Shown here piece after piece: positions 7,612 to 15,437 of a DNA stretch of 58,173 nt. Source of the stretch: Gemmatimonadota bacterium (GTDB lineage: Bacteria; Gemmatimonadota; Gemmatimonadetes; Gemmatimonadales; GWC2-71-9); the NCBI GenBank assembly GCA_020351775.1, contig CP070666.1, positions 5,167,561 through 5,225,733 on the forward strand, given 5' to 3'. Positions within the stretch are counted from its first letter, which is position 1, and every line of letters begins with the position of its first letter. Under the pieces are notes generated by a model, which ran no database searches, had not been told where the DNA came from, and worked only from the letters and a program-made list of their open reading frames with translations. The translations under genes were made by a program, and so were the position numbers.

Positions 7612-8805
7612 TCAGCATCCCATCGACTTCTTCTTTTTCGTCTGCGTGCCGCCGGCGACCACGGGTGGTGCGGCAACCGGTGTGGGCCGTGCCGCCGTAC
7701 CCGAGAAGAATGCCGCTATCTGATTCTGGCGTGCGATGAACTCTCGCTCCGCACTGCCATGACCGGCGGGCTCGGCAGGGGTCATTACTTCCGCACGCCA
7801 GGCCCGCAGCCCGCCCGACAGAAACCGGTACTCGAAGTGTTGCGGCCAAGTGCCAAGAGCGGTGCGCGCGTCGCCGAATTCATCGTACACGACCACCTTG
7901 GCCCACTGGCCGGCCGACAGCAACACCGTCTGGGCGCTCCTGTCAGTTGTGATCCTGATGGCGCCGGGTATGCCGGAGGCCGTATCGTCCTCTTGCCTGA
8001 GGTCCAGAATCACAAGACCCGGGTTGCCGGAAATGATGTCGTCGGCTAGCTGCAGCGGCGCAATCGCCGCGATCTGTCGATCCGGCTGCTCGATCTCCGG
8101 TGCGGTCGCACCGGTTGCAAGCAGCCCTACCACGACCAGACCGCCCGCGACGGCGAACTTGTAGCGCGGGGCGTGGCGCGTCGGCTCAGGCGTGAGCTCA
8201 ACCGGCTCCCGCCGCCGTCGGAAGGCCTGCTCGACTCTCTCCGCCGCCACAAACGCTGCTCCGGCCATGGCGACGACGCCGAGAATGAACAGCGGTGTCG
8301 GAACCCGTAACAGCGCAGGCAGCACCGAGTCACCTAGCGAGCCCCCCGTGTAGAGGCGCTCCAATACGGGGAACCACTCCAGCATGACCGCGAACAGGAA
8401 GCTGCCCACGAAGATCCCGCTGAAGGTCACCAAACCATCCCACCTGCCGGACGCAGCCGACACGACCGATGTGCCGGGACAGAGACCGCTCATGATGAAC
8501 CCGACTCCCAGCATGAATCCTCCGACCAACTGAGCCCACATGAATGTCGGGTTGATCCACATGCGCGTCATGTCGAGCAGTCCGATCGCGCTCAGCGAAT
8601 AGAGCCCAACCATCGCAACCAGGATGGCGGTGAACATGACCTTGAACACCGTCATGTCGTTGAAGTAGAACTGGCCGGCGAGCTTCCGCGCGTTACCGAA
8701 ACCGGCTCGCTCGAGCGAGAAGCCGAACATGAATCCGAGACCGATGGCGGTGAGCAGACGGAGCTCTTCTGAGCCGAACGTGATTGGGAAGATCGCCTCG
8801 ATCAT
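7612..8805 (-). CDS. YeeE/YedE sulfur transporter with C-terminal rhodanese-like domain
   Basis: About 397 residues. The N-terminal half has several transmembrane helices with the family signatures ERAGFGNARKLAG and SGLCPGTSVVSAASG, whose Cys is the conserved residue for thiosulfate or sulfur relay in YeeE. After a further membrane helix (about 220-240) comes a rhodanese-like fold (LVILDLRQEDDTASGIPGAIRI in part, then VVVYDEFGDARTAL). The usual catalytic Cys loop is replaced by Y-D-E-F-G-D, so this domain cannot make a persulfide in the standard way. The protein ends in KKKKSMGC. The ATG at 8805 overlaps the stop of the upstream YeeE partner (ATGA); a GTG at 8811 is possible. Last gene of the sulfur operon. 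Confidence 0.85.
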   Translation of the reverse strand: MIEAIFPITFGSEELRLLTAIGLGFMFGFSLERAGFGNARKLAGQFYFNDMTVFKVMFTAILVAMVGLYSLSAIGLLDMTRMWINPTFMWAQLVGGFMLGVGFIMSGLCPGTSVVSAASGRWDGLVTFSGIFVGSFLFAVMLEWFPVLERLYTGGSLGDSVLPALLRVPTPLFILGVVAMAGAAFVAAERVEQAFRRRREPVELTPEPTRHAPRYKFAVAGGLVVVGLLATGATAPEIEQPDRQIAAIAPLQLADDIISGNPGLVILDLRQEDDTASGIPGAIRITTDRSAQTVLLSAGQWAKVVVYDEFGDARTALGTWPQHFEYRFLSGGLRAWRAEVMTPAEPAGHGSAEREFIARQNQIAAFFSGTAARPTPVAAPPVVAGGTQTKKKKSMGC

Positions 8806-9314
8806 GTCCACTGCTTCCTAACCAGATAGGCAAAGGCATAGCCACCGGCAAAGACCATCAGCATGAAGGCCCAGCTCCCGGTTGCCAGCAACGCGCCGCC
8901 GCTCAGGGCCTGGCCTGATGTGCAGCCGCGGGCCAACGCTGCAGCAAAGCCCATGATGATTCCGCCGCCCAACGCGTAGGCAAGCCGGCCACGTGTCGAG
9001 ATACGCGGTCCTTTCTCGACTGCGGGCTTGAACCGCCCCGCGCTCAATGCACCCAAGAGACCGCCTAGCATCACCCCAACCACTTCGACGACGAGCCAGT
9101 TGCGCAGCGGATTGGCATCGTCTTCCAGGTAGAGGCCCAACGACGGATTGGCCGCCGTCCACTCGGGGGCTACCTCCTGGCCCACCGTTGCGATCACACG
9201 TTTTGGGAAGGCGCTTGCGCCAAGCCCCTGACCTGCGATCAGAAATGTTGCCAACAGCGTGACTCCGAGAAGCACGCCTGCCAAGTATGGATTCCAGTAC
9301 GGTCTTGCCTTCAT
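8802..9314 (-). CDS. YeeE/YedE family sulfur transport protein (first half)
   Basis: A 170-residue membrane protein with four or so helices, matching one half of the YeeE/YedE fold. It carries the motif ARGCTSGQALSGGAL with the conserved Cys. Full-length YeeE contains two such halves; here they are split between this gene and the next, joined by a 4-base ATGA overlap, so the two products are expected to pair. The long periplasmic loop between helices 1 and 2 (about 30-70) is unusual. It sits directly downstream of the NrfD subunit, linking sulfur uptake to the sulfur-reducing complex. Confidence 0.85.
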   Translation of the reverse strand: MKARPYWNPYLAGVLLGVTLLATFLIAGQGLGASAFPKRVIATVGQEVAPEWTAANPSLGLYLEDDANPLRNWLVVEVVGVMLGGLLGALSAGRFKPAVEKGPRISTRGRLAYALGGGIIMGFAAALARGCTSGQALSGGALLATGSWAFMLMVFAGGYAFAYLVRKQWT

Positions 9315-9329
9315 ATGATTTAGCCCTCT

Positions 9330-10292
9330 TCAACGCAACGCGAGTTCACTGATCCAGCCGGAGTTCTGTCCCGCGAACACGACTATCCAACGCAATGCGA
9401 ATCCACCGATGAGCACCAAGATCGCAGTGGCACGACCCGGTACCAGTCTGTGTCGCAACTCGATCCACTCGCCCACCAGCGGCGCCACGAGCCCCAACGC
9501 AATCACTAGGGTCCAGAACGCCGCCGTGTACGGCCCACCGAAGAACTGTGCGACGGCGGCTCTGGCAGCCGCACCACCACTCGCCAGGCCGACCAGCCAA
9601 AGAGCAATCAGGGCCAACTCGATGGTGATCAATCCCATATCGAGCTTGCCCAGCACAACCCGCTCATGATCCGCTATGCTGTAAAGCAGCAAGAACGCAG
9701 CGGCCGTGGAGAGGCCTGACACCAGGAACAATGGTCCCAAGATCGCAGAATTCCACAGGGGTCGGGCGGCCATCGTGCCTAACAACACGCCTGTGTAGAT
9801 GCCCAACGCGGCTCCCATGATCACGTTAGTGATTGCCAGGAACTTGACGTTAGCCGTAGCCCAACCGTCGACTCGATCCAGTTTGGGGACGGCCGAGAGA
9901 CGCCGCAGCCACTGTTGGCGCACGGTTGCCGGGGACCCGACCCACGCCAGAAGAATGGCAGCCGGATAGATCAGCAGGAGAATCCATGCTCCCCACGACA
10001 TCGGTGATCCAATCTTGAACGCTAGGTAGAATCGCCACGCGTTGAACGGGTGCTCGAGATCCAGCCACAAGAAGAGCATTCCTATCGAGAGCAACACGGG
10101 ACTCGCCCACGGCAACAGTGATAGCGCCCTCGATCTCTCCGCCGCGGGCCGCAAAAGGAACCACAGGCCCGTCAAGATCATGACTCCGGCAACGATCCCA
10201 CCGAGAAACAAGTAGAGTGGGATTTCGCCGTGCCATATATGAAGCACCGGATCAATCGAGTGATTGTTGCGTGTAGTCGTCAACTCTTGCAT
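9330..10292 (-). CDS. NrfD/PsrC-type membrane subunit of the sulfur reductase
   Basis: A 320-residue integral membrane protein with about eight helices. The opening IPLYLFLGGIVAGVM is the conserved first helix of NrfD/PsrC proteins, which exchange electrons with quinones. It lies between the FeS subunit (10 bases upstream) and the YeeE pair in one leftward operon. In this family it anchors the periplasmic molybdoenzyme and FeS subunit and oxidises menaquinol or ubiquinol. The ATG at 10292 fits the family length. Confidence 0.9.
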   Translation of the reverse strand: MQELTTTRNNHSIDPVLHIWHGEIPLYLFLGGIVAGVMILTGLWFLLRPAAERSRALSLLPWASPVLLSIGMLFLWLDLEHPFNAWRFYLAFKIGSPMSWGAWILLLIYPAAILLAWVGSPATVRQQWLRRLSAVPKLDRVDGWATANVKFLAITNVIMGAALGIYTGVLLGTMAARPLWNSAILGPLFLVSGLSTAAAFLLLYSIADHERVVLGKLDMGLITIELALIALWLVGLASGGAAARAAVAQFFGGPYTAAFWTLVIALGLVAPLVGEWIELRHRLVPGRATAILVLIGGFALRWIVVFAGQNSGWISELALR

Positions 10293-10302
10293 AATCGCCC
10301 AC

Positions 10303-10851
10303 TCACTTCAGGTAGAAGTGCTTTGGTTTGGTGCCAGCCCCCGGCAGCAATGTGAAGTACTCGCGGGTGGCTAGCAGTCGCGACACATCGCTGTTCGGAT
10401 CATTCAGATCTCCGAAATAGATGCTCTGCGTCGGGCACACCTCCTGACACGATGTCGTAGGCACTCCGTTCTCGACTCGATGAACACAGAATGTGCATTT
10501 GTCGATGGCACCTACGTGGGGATCGATGAAGCGGGCACCATACGGACAGGCCGCGATGCAAGCCTTGCAGCCTGAGCACTTGTCCTGGTTGACCTGCACA
10601 GTCCCACCGGGCCCGTAATGAGACGATCCCGTGGGACACACCGTCACGCAGGGAGCGTCTTCACAGTGGTTGCAGCGCTCGGACCGGATGTTCATCTGCA
10701 AATCGGGGAACGTTCCCGTTGTCTCGGTGAAAACCCAGTCACGGGCATACCCCTGGGCCACGTCGTTCTCGGTCTTGCAACCAATCACGCATGCAGCGCA
10801 CCCCACGCAAGTGCGCGTGTCGAGCGCCATAGCATAGCGCTTGTCAGCCAT
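10303..10851 (-). CDS. Four-cluster ferredoxin-type subunit (PsrB/PhsB-like)
   Basis: A 182-residue protein with four Cys-rich [4Fe-4S] motifs: CVGCAACVIGC near the N-terminus, CNHCEDAPCVTVCP, CSGCKACIAACPYG and CTFCVHRVENG followed by a late CP. This is the standard electron-wire subunit of the DMSO reductase-family complexes (PsrB, PhsB, NrfC). Like those proteins it has no signal peptide and would travel with the Tat-exported catalytic subunit. Its start overlaps the end of the molybdoenzyme gene by 8 bases, so the two are translationally coupled. Confidence 0.93.
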   Translation of the reverse strand: MADKRYAMALDTRTCVGCAACVIGCKTENDVAQGYARDWVFTETTGTFPDLQMNIRSERCNHCEDAPCVTVCPTGSSHYGPGGTVQVNQDKCSGCKACIAACPYGARFIDPHVGAIDKCTFCVHRVENGVPTTSCQEVCPTQSIYFGDLNDPNSDVSRLLATREYFTLLPGAGTKPKHFYLK

Positions 10852-13105
10852 GGCCTATCTCCCCGCGAGTCGCAGCAGGTCCTTCTGCGACGACATCCTC
10901 AGATCGCAGGAAAGTCACAAAATTCACATTCATTCCCGTTCCACCCATTATCGGATCGGTTTTGTAGCGTGTTATCAATTCGTTGTCATCGATTCCTTTG
11001 CCGTGCACAAACCGCAGCTTCTTCGGCTTACGCCCGTAACCATGGACCACGAACACTGCGTCGGGCCTGATACGCTCCGTTGCCTTGATCGGGGCCGTGA
11101 AGGAAGACCGCACTCCGTCCTGATTCTGCAGGTACACTCTGTCGCCGTCCTGAAATCCCCACTTGTCTGCCACAGCCTTGTTCACCCAGACGGCGTTTTC
11201 AGAGTAGACCTCCGAGAGGAGCCTGTTGTTGGTGGTGCGGCCAAACGTGTGGGTCGGCGCCCTGCCGAACAGCAGCCGGTAGTATCCCGACGGCGGCTGC
11301 TCCACCTCATCATCGTGATAGGTCGGCATGGGATCGAACCCGTGGCTCGCCAGACGCTGCGAGTAGAGCTCTATCTTGCCTGAATCGGTATAGAACTCCG
11401 GCAGCGCCCCATCCTCGTAGTAGAGAGGTGTCGGCTCACCGAGTATGACTCCGTCGCGCTGCAACACCTCGCAGTCGTATGGGGTGTCGTGTAGTCGTGT
11501 CTTGGCATACTCCATGGAGTCCTGCCACGGGAAGAAATCAGTCAGGCCTAGTTTGTTCCCCAGCTCTTTGGCAATCCACCATCCTGGCTTGCTCTCATAC
11601 ATCGGAGGGACGACTTCCTGACGAACCGCGATATAAGGTTGCCGATAGCTCGGTGTCAGTAGTTCATCACACCGTTCGAGGTAAGTCGCTTCAGGTAGCA
11701 CCACATCGGACCAACCCACGATCTCTGCAGGCAGCACGTCTACTGTGACAAGAAACTCAAGCTCTTGGATTGCCTGATACGTCTGGGCAGGATCGGGCAG
11801 CGTCGTAGGCAGATTGGAGCCGTAGACCATCCAGCCCTTGATCGCCGGTGCTTCGCGCACACCGGGAATGGTGGCCTCGCAGATCCCCTGGGCCAGCACC
11901 TGGTCACCGAGTGGGTAGCTGCTGGGATCGGGCCGATCGGGAACCTGGACATCATTCTCGGCATAACCCGGATACTGATAGGGTGGCAGGTCGATCTGCG
12001 ATGGGATGTAGAAGCCACCTCTTCTACCCCACGACCCCAAAAGAGCGTTGAGGATCGCGATCGCACGCGAACGTTGCGTGTCGTTACCGTACCAAGTGAC
12101 ATGTCTCCCAGGGTGAACCAGCGTGGCCGGCCGCGCAGCCGCCATCACACGAGCAGTGGTTCTGATGAGATCCGGCTCTAAGCCGGTGCGCGGGTAGGCC
12201 CATTCAGGTGTGTAGGACCTGACGTGCTCTTCCAACTGCTCAAACCCGTACGCGTAACGATCGAGGTAGTCGCGATCGTACAGCTTCTCGCCCGCGATCA
12301 CATTCATCCATGCAAGGAGCAGGGCGAGATCGGTTCCCGGCCTAATAGGCAACCAGTATCGCGCTTTGGATGCCGCAACCGAGAATCTTGGGTCCACGAC
12401 GATCACATCGGCGTTGTCTCTTATCGCCTGCGCGAAGTCCTGGACCTGAGTGTTGTGCATGTTCTCACCGAGGTGCCCGCCGATGAGAACAACGCAGCGG
12501 CTGTTGGACATGTCGGTGACCTCGGGAGAACCGACGCCTGATCCAAACGTGAGATCGAAGCCCACCTCCCGCGGACCACGGCACTGGGCATAGGATGGAG
12601 CCGCTATGTTCGTGGAACCGTACGCCTTGAACAGATGCTTCATCCAGTTGCCACCGTACCCGTGGGAGAACAGTGCCAAGGCCGACGCACCGTACAGGTT
12701 CTTGATCCTCTCAAAGTTCCTGGCCACTTCGTTCAGCGCCGCATCCCACGACACCACCTCGAACTCATCACTGCCCCTTTTGTTGACCCTTATCATCGGA
12801 CGCTTGAGTCTGTCGGGGTCGTAGAGCAGCCCGGTTCCGCCGGCTCCCCGGGGGCAGAGATGTCCGTTGGAGAGTGGGTCCTTGGGATTACCTCTGATCT
12901 TGGTAACACGCCCGTTCTTGACGTGCGCCAGTATGCCGCACTTCCAGAAGCACAGCTCGCAGAACGATGGGACGACACGCTCGCCATCAGTATGCGGATG
13001 CGGCAGCGGATCGCCGTAGAGGTCGAACCAGTCGGTGGTCAGTCCGCCCACCAAGGCGGCGCCCGCTACCCCCGAACCGATTCGAATGAACTGCCTTCTC
13101 CTCAT
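10844..13105 (-). CDS. Tat-exported molybdopterin oxidoreductase (polysulfide/thiosulfate reductase-like catalytic subunit)
   Basis: 753 residues of the DMSO reductase superfamily. The N-terminus RRRQFIRIGSGVAGAALVGG is a twin-arginine signal. A [4Fe-4S] motif C-x2-C-x3-C-x27-C follows (Cys 49, 52, 56, 84). A likely molybdenum-ligand Cys is at about 175 (SYAQCRGPRE), followed by GGHLGENMHN and the C-terminal cofactor-binding domain (GRAPTHTFGRTTNN). Psr/Phs-type enzymes reduce polysulfide, thiosulfate or tetrathionate outside the membrane. The sulfur substrate is inferred from the neighbouring YeeE pair and rhodanese-like domain; an arsenic oxyanion cannot be fully excluded given nearby arsM, but the arrangement differs from arr operons. 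Confidence 0.88.
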   Translation of the reverse strand: MRRRQFIRIGSGVAGAALVGGLTTDWFDLYGDPLPHPHTDGERVVPSFCELCFWKCGILAHVKNGRVTKIRGNPKDPLSNGHLCPRGAGGTGLLYDPDRLKRPMIRVNKRGSDEFEVVSWDAALNEVARNFERIKNLYGASALALFSHGYGGNWMKHLFKAYGSTNIAAPSYAQCRGPREVGFDLTFGSGVGSPEVTDMSNSRCVVLIGGHLGENMHNTQVQDFAQAIRDNADVIVVDPRFSVAASKARYWLPIRPGTDLALLLAWMNVIAGEKLYDRDYLDRYAYGFEQLEEHVRSYTPEWAYPRTGLEPDLIRTTARVMAAARPATLVHPGRHVTWYGNDTQRSRAIAILNALLGSWGRRGGFYIPSQIDLPPYQYPGYAENDVQVPDRPDPSSYPLGDQVLAQGICEATIPGVREAPAIKGWMVYGSNLPTTLPDPAQTYQAIQELEFLVTVDVLPAEIVGWSDVVLPEATYLERCDELLTPSYRQPYIAVRQEVVPPMYESKPGWWIAKELGNKLGLTDFFPWQDSMEYAKTRLHDTPYDCEVLQRDGVILGEPTPLYYEDGALPEFYTDSGKIELYSQRLASHGFDPMPTYHDDEVEQPPSGYYRLLFGRAPTHTFGRTTNNRLLSEVYSENAVWVNKAVADKWGFQDGDRVYLQNQDGVRSSFTAPIKATERIRPDAVFVVHGYGRKPKKLRFVHGKGIDDNELITRYKTDPIMGGTGMNVNFVTFLRSEDVVAEGPAATRGEIGHG

Positions 13106-13449
13106 CCGACCTCCCGGCTCAACAGTTCACTGTAGCTCCCGGAAAACTGCTCACCCGTCTCCGGGTGTACCCACTGGCAGACCGCGGCCATTATCTGTTT
13201 GGTTACCTCGCTGCCCAGCTCGAGCTGCACCTCTGGACCGTTTCGCGTGGACTTGACCAACCCCTTGTCCTGCAGCCGCGCCAGATGGCGGGCCGTGGTC
13301 GACTGGGGCCAGTTCAATTCCTGCACCAGCTCTTTCTGAGTCCTGCAGCGACCGTCGAACAGCAGACACACTATTTTGAGGCGCGACGGATGTGACAGCA
13401 CCTTGAAGATCCCGGCGGCGCGTCTTATATCCTGTGGATCTGCTTGCAC
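13102..13449 (-). CDS. ArsR-family regulator of the sulfur operon
   Basis: A 115-residue winged-helix regulator whose stop overlaps the molybdoenzyme start (ATGA). The recognition region is WPQSTTARHLARLQDKGLV. It lacks the ELCVC metal box of ArsR but has Cys at about 28, 35 and 91. A pair of Cys in similar places in SqrR/BigR/YgaV forms polysulfide bridges, so sensing of reactive sulfur is a reasonable inference. The GTG start at 13449 follows AGGAG by about 6 bases. It heads the leftward operon and probably autoregulates, perhaps through the palindrome at 13524-13545. Confidence 0.85.
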   Translation of the reverse strand: MQADPQDIRRAAGIFKVLSHPSRLKIVCLLFDGRCRTQKELVQELNWPQSTTARHLARLQDKGLVKSTRNGPEVQLELGSEVTKQIMAAVCQWVHPETGEQFSGSYSELLSREVG

Positions 13450-13523
13450 TTACGTCTCCTGGTAGATCCAATTCGCTTAGTGACATATCCGGCTAAGAGA
13501 ATACGGCGACACAAAAAAGGAAT

Positions 13524-13545
13524 CCTTGTGAAGGATTTCACAAGG
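13524..13545. repeat. Perfect inverted repeat upstream of the sulfur operon
   Basis: CCTTGTGAA and TTCACAAGG form 9-bp arms around a 4-base centre, about 75 bases upstream of the regulator's GTG start. It has no T-run in either direction suited to termination. A dyad of this size is compatible with a dimeric winged-helix regulator, so it is a candidate operator for the ArsR-family protein at 13102-13449. The rest of 13450-13648 shows nothing else. Confidence 0.45.
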
Positions 13546-13648
13546 AAACTAGCGGCCGCACACACACCAGATCATGAAGACCCTGTGAGCGCTTCTTAAT
13601 GATGCGAACGAGAGCCTAGCCCATTGGACTGGCGGCCGATCCTCGTGC

Positions 13649-13924
13649 TCAATCGTGGTCGGGGTGCCAGCCGGGTACGTCGACCAGCCCGCCCGCAACA
13701 GCAATCAGATCGTCTTCACTCAGCGCGCCGATCTTGTGCCTGTGCAAGGCGTCCAGCACATCCGCCAACTCCGCGGCCGTGAAGTCGAGGCCGATTCTTG
13801 CGCCCTGCTCCACCAAGACCGGAGCTTTTTCAATTCGACCTTTTTCGGCGGCCCGCACCTGCTCCCGCAGCTGCTCGTCTGAAACCAACCGCTGCAAGAA
13901 CTCTGTTGCCGCTTGATTGCTCAT
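13649..13924 (-). CDS. Nif11-like leader peptide protein, candidate RiPP precursor
   Basis: A 91-residue protein that fits the Nif11-type leader pattern: MSNQAATEFLQRLVSDEQLR, a helical segment, then IGLDFTAAELADVL and LSEDDLIAVAGG. The final VAGG is the usual double-Gly cleavage site of such precursors; the 12 residues after it (LVDVPGWHPDHD) would be the core. The core has no Cys, Ser or Thr, so it is not a lanthipeptide-type substrate, but it is rich in His, Asp and Trp. The ATG at 13924 follows AGGGGG by about 5 bases. No radical SAM, LanM, YcaO or peptidase-ABC gene is adjacent, so it is an orphan or not a RiPP at all. Confidence 0.7.
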   Translation of the reverse strand: MSNQAATEFLQRLVSDEQLREQVRAAEKGRIEKAPVLVEQGARIGLDFTAAELADVLDALHRHKIGALSEDDLIAVAGGLVDVPGWHPDHD

Positions 13925-14055
13925 GGTTCCCCCTGTCGTGCACAGCTGACGGATGTCTTGACCTGACGAGAGTCGAGGCGCTGAGCACCACGGAGGCTGC
14001 CCCAACGGCCCCGGCTTTCACGACGTCTCTTCGCGTCAGATCGTGATCCCTTCAC
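13921..14055 (-). other. 44-codon ORF coupled to the Nif11-like gene, overlapping a Tat-signal-like remnant in another frame
   Basis: Behind AGGAG (14062-14066), a GTG at 14055 opens a 44-codon Arg/Ser-rich frame that ends in TGA overlapping the ATG of the Nif11-like gene (ATGA). In a second frame the same DNA reads LTRRDVVKAGAVGAAS then VVLSASTLV, which looks like a twin-arginine signal without a start of its own. The simplest reading is a decayed, frameshifted exported-protein gene; a small coupled peptide is the alternative. Nothing else is seen between 14056 and 14223. Confidence 0.35.
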
Positions 14056-14223
14056 CGCCGTCTCCTGGAACTGAGTTGAACGTCCCGCACCGGTGAATCT
14101 CTACGGCTGTGTCTTCGTCCTGAAGACCCCGTGAAGCCAGCTGCAAGATCGGCCTATGGGCAATCCACACCTACCACAGGTTCCCGCCGGGGTGGCCGAC
14201 GTCAGTCCAATCGCGCCGTCGTC

Positions 14224-15294
14224 CTATCTCCCCACAGTGTAGGTCAACGCGGTCGTGAACAGCCAGTCGTGTTTATCGATCCCCGGTCGAGGGTTGTTGT
14301 TGTACTCGTTGCGAGACCCGATCCGGAATCCTAGACCTTCAAAGATCGTCGTCGTGATACTAGCGTCGGATAGAATTCGGTAGTCCTCGACGTCCTCAAC
14401 GCTGGGCGCCCAACTCAGCGCCCAGTCAAACAGCGCTGGTCCCAGTTTCTGTTTGAACTCTCCGGCCAGCGCCACTATACCCGTGGATTCGTCACCACCG
14501 GAAGTATAGTTCTCGATTCGGGCACCACCGGAACCGTAGAACCTCAGATCCGTGATGTCAGTGTCGATTAGCTGATAGCCGAGACCGACCGTATAGTTGG
14601 AGCGGAGATCCAGATCCTGGAACCGATCCCTGTTCCACCCGCCAAAACCGAAGGCGAACAGCCTTGAGCTTACAAACAGATCGAGCCTCACGGATCCATA
14701 GTACTTCTCAACAGTGGTTTCGAGATCGCCACTTTCGCCGGGCGCAAACTCGCGACTCAAGCCACCCTTTATCTGCTGCCTGTCTTTTGGACTCTTGCGT
14801 TCGATATCGAACGAGAAAGTGACTCCACGAGACCGACTGTTCCCACTGTTGTTGGCAAAACCGAATGCAATCGTGGCACCCCAGAACTTGGAGAACGGCC
14901 TGAAGTATCCGATCGCCACAGGTCGCAGCGATTCGAGATCCCCAGGGTCGCCGACCGCCGCGAAGTCGCTAAGTGCTACAATCCGGCTGGAGCCATCGGT
15001 CAGTGTCAGCTGCAACAGCCCGCCGCTGGTTGTTACAGTGGCTGCTACGATTGCACCATCGATGAGCCGAAGCCCGATCGCTTCGCTGGCCGTGAACCCC
15101 GCAACGTCAGCGACCGGTACGGATATCTCGCCACCAACGTGCTTGAATAGCCAGGAGCCGCCTCTGATGCTGGCCAACTGGCCCGACAACCTGTCACCGT
15201 TGCGCAGCTCCAGCGTCTGCTGGGCCGTTGCCAAGGAAGCCAGCCCGAGCGCCAAAGTCACCACGGCAAATGTGCTTCTCGTCACCATCCTCAT
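14224..15294 (-). CDS. DUF481 family outer-membrane beta-barrel protein
   Basis: About 356 residues. A signal peptide (MRMVTRSTFAVVTLALGLAS, cut after ATAQ) is followed by a small domain resembling an SH3-like module (LRNGDRLSGQLASI, residues 25-110). The rest is a predicted beta-barrel of alternating strands with the DUF481 features (GATIAFGFANNSGNS, FGFGGWNRDRF) and a C-terminus ending in a Tyr/Thr-rich strand, TALTYTVGR. Members such as YdiY are outer-membrane proteins of unknown role, sometimes acid-induced. The ATG at 15294 is chosen for GGGAG 8 bases upstream; one at 15309 is also possible. Confidence 0.85.
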   Translation of the reverse strand: MRMVTRSTFAVVTLALGLASLATAQQTLELRNGDRLSGQLASIRGGSWLFKHVGGEISVPVADVAGFTASEAIGLRLIDGAIVAATVTTSGGLLQLTLTDGSSRIVALSDFAAVGDPGDLESLRPVAIGYFRPFSKFWGATIAFGFANNSGNSRSRGVTFSFDIERKSPKDRQQIKGGLSREFAPGESGDLETTVEKYYGSVRLDLFVSSRLFAFGFGGWNRDRFQDLDLRSNYTVGLGYQLIDTDITDLRFYGSGGARIENYTSGGDESTGIVALAGEFKQKLGPALFDWALSWAPSVEDVEDYRILSDASITTTIFEGLGFRIGSRNEYNNNPRPGIDKHDWLFTTALTYTVGR

Positions 15295-15437
15295 CGGTGC
15301 ATCTCCCATATTCGTGGATCTCACTTGACCGCAACCAGGTGTGAGACACAATTCTAGCGGGGGATATGGGATGCCGCCACGGTCGCGCGGCGGTCAGATC
15401 TCGCCAGATTCGCCGCCGCACCTGCGAGGAGCCTAGA

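Noticed and set aside
10844..13105. Arsenate or arsenite oxidoreductase identity for the molybdoenzyme, because arsM lies nearby
   Set aside because: The operon partners are YeeE/YedE and rhodanese-like proteins, the regulator lacks the arsenic Cys box, and arsM is on the opposite, convergent strand. A sulfur substrate is more likely, though not proven.
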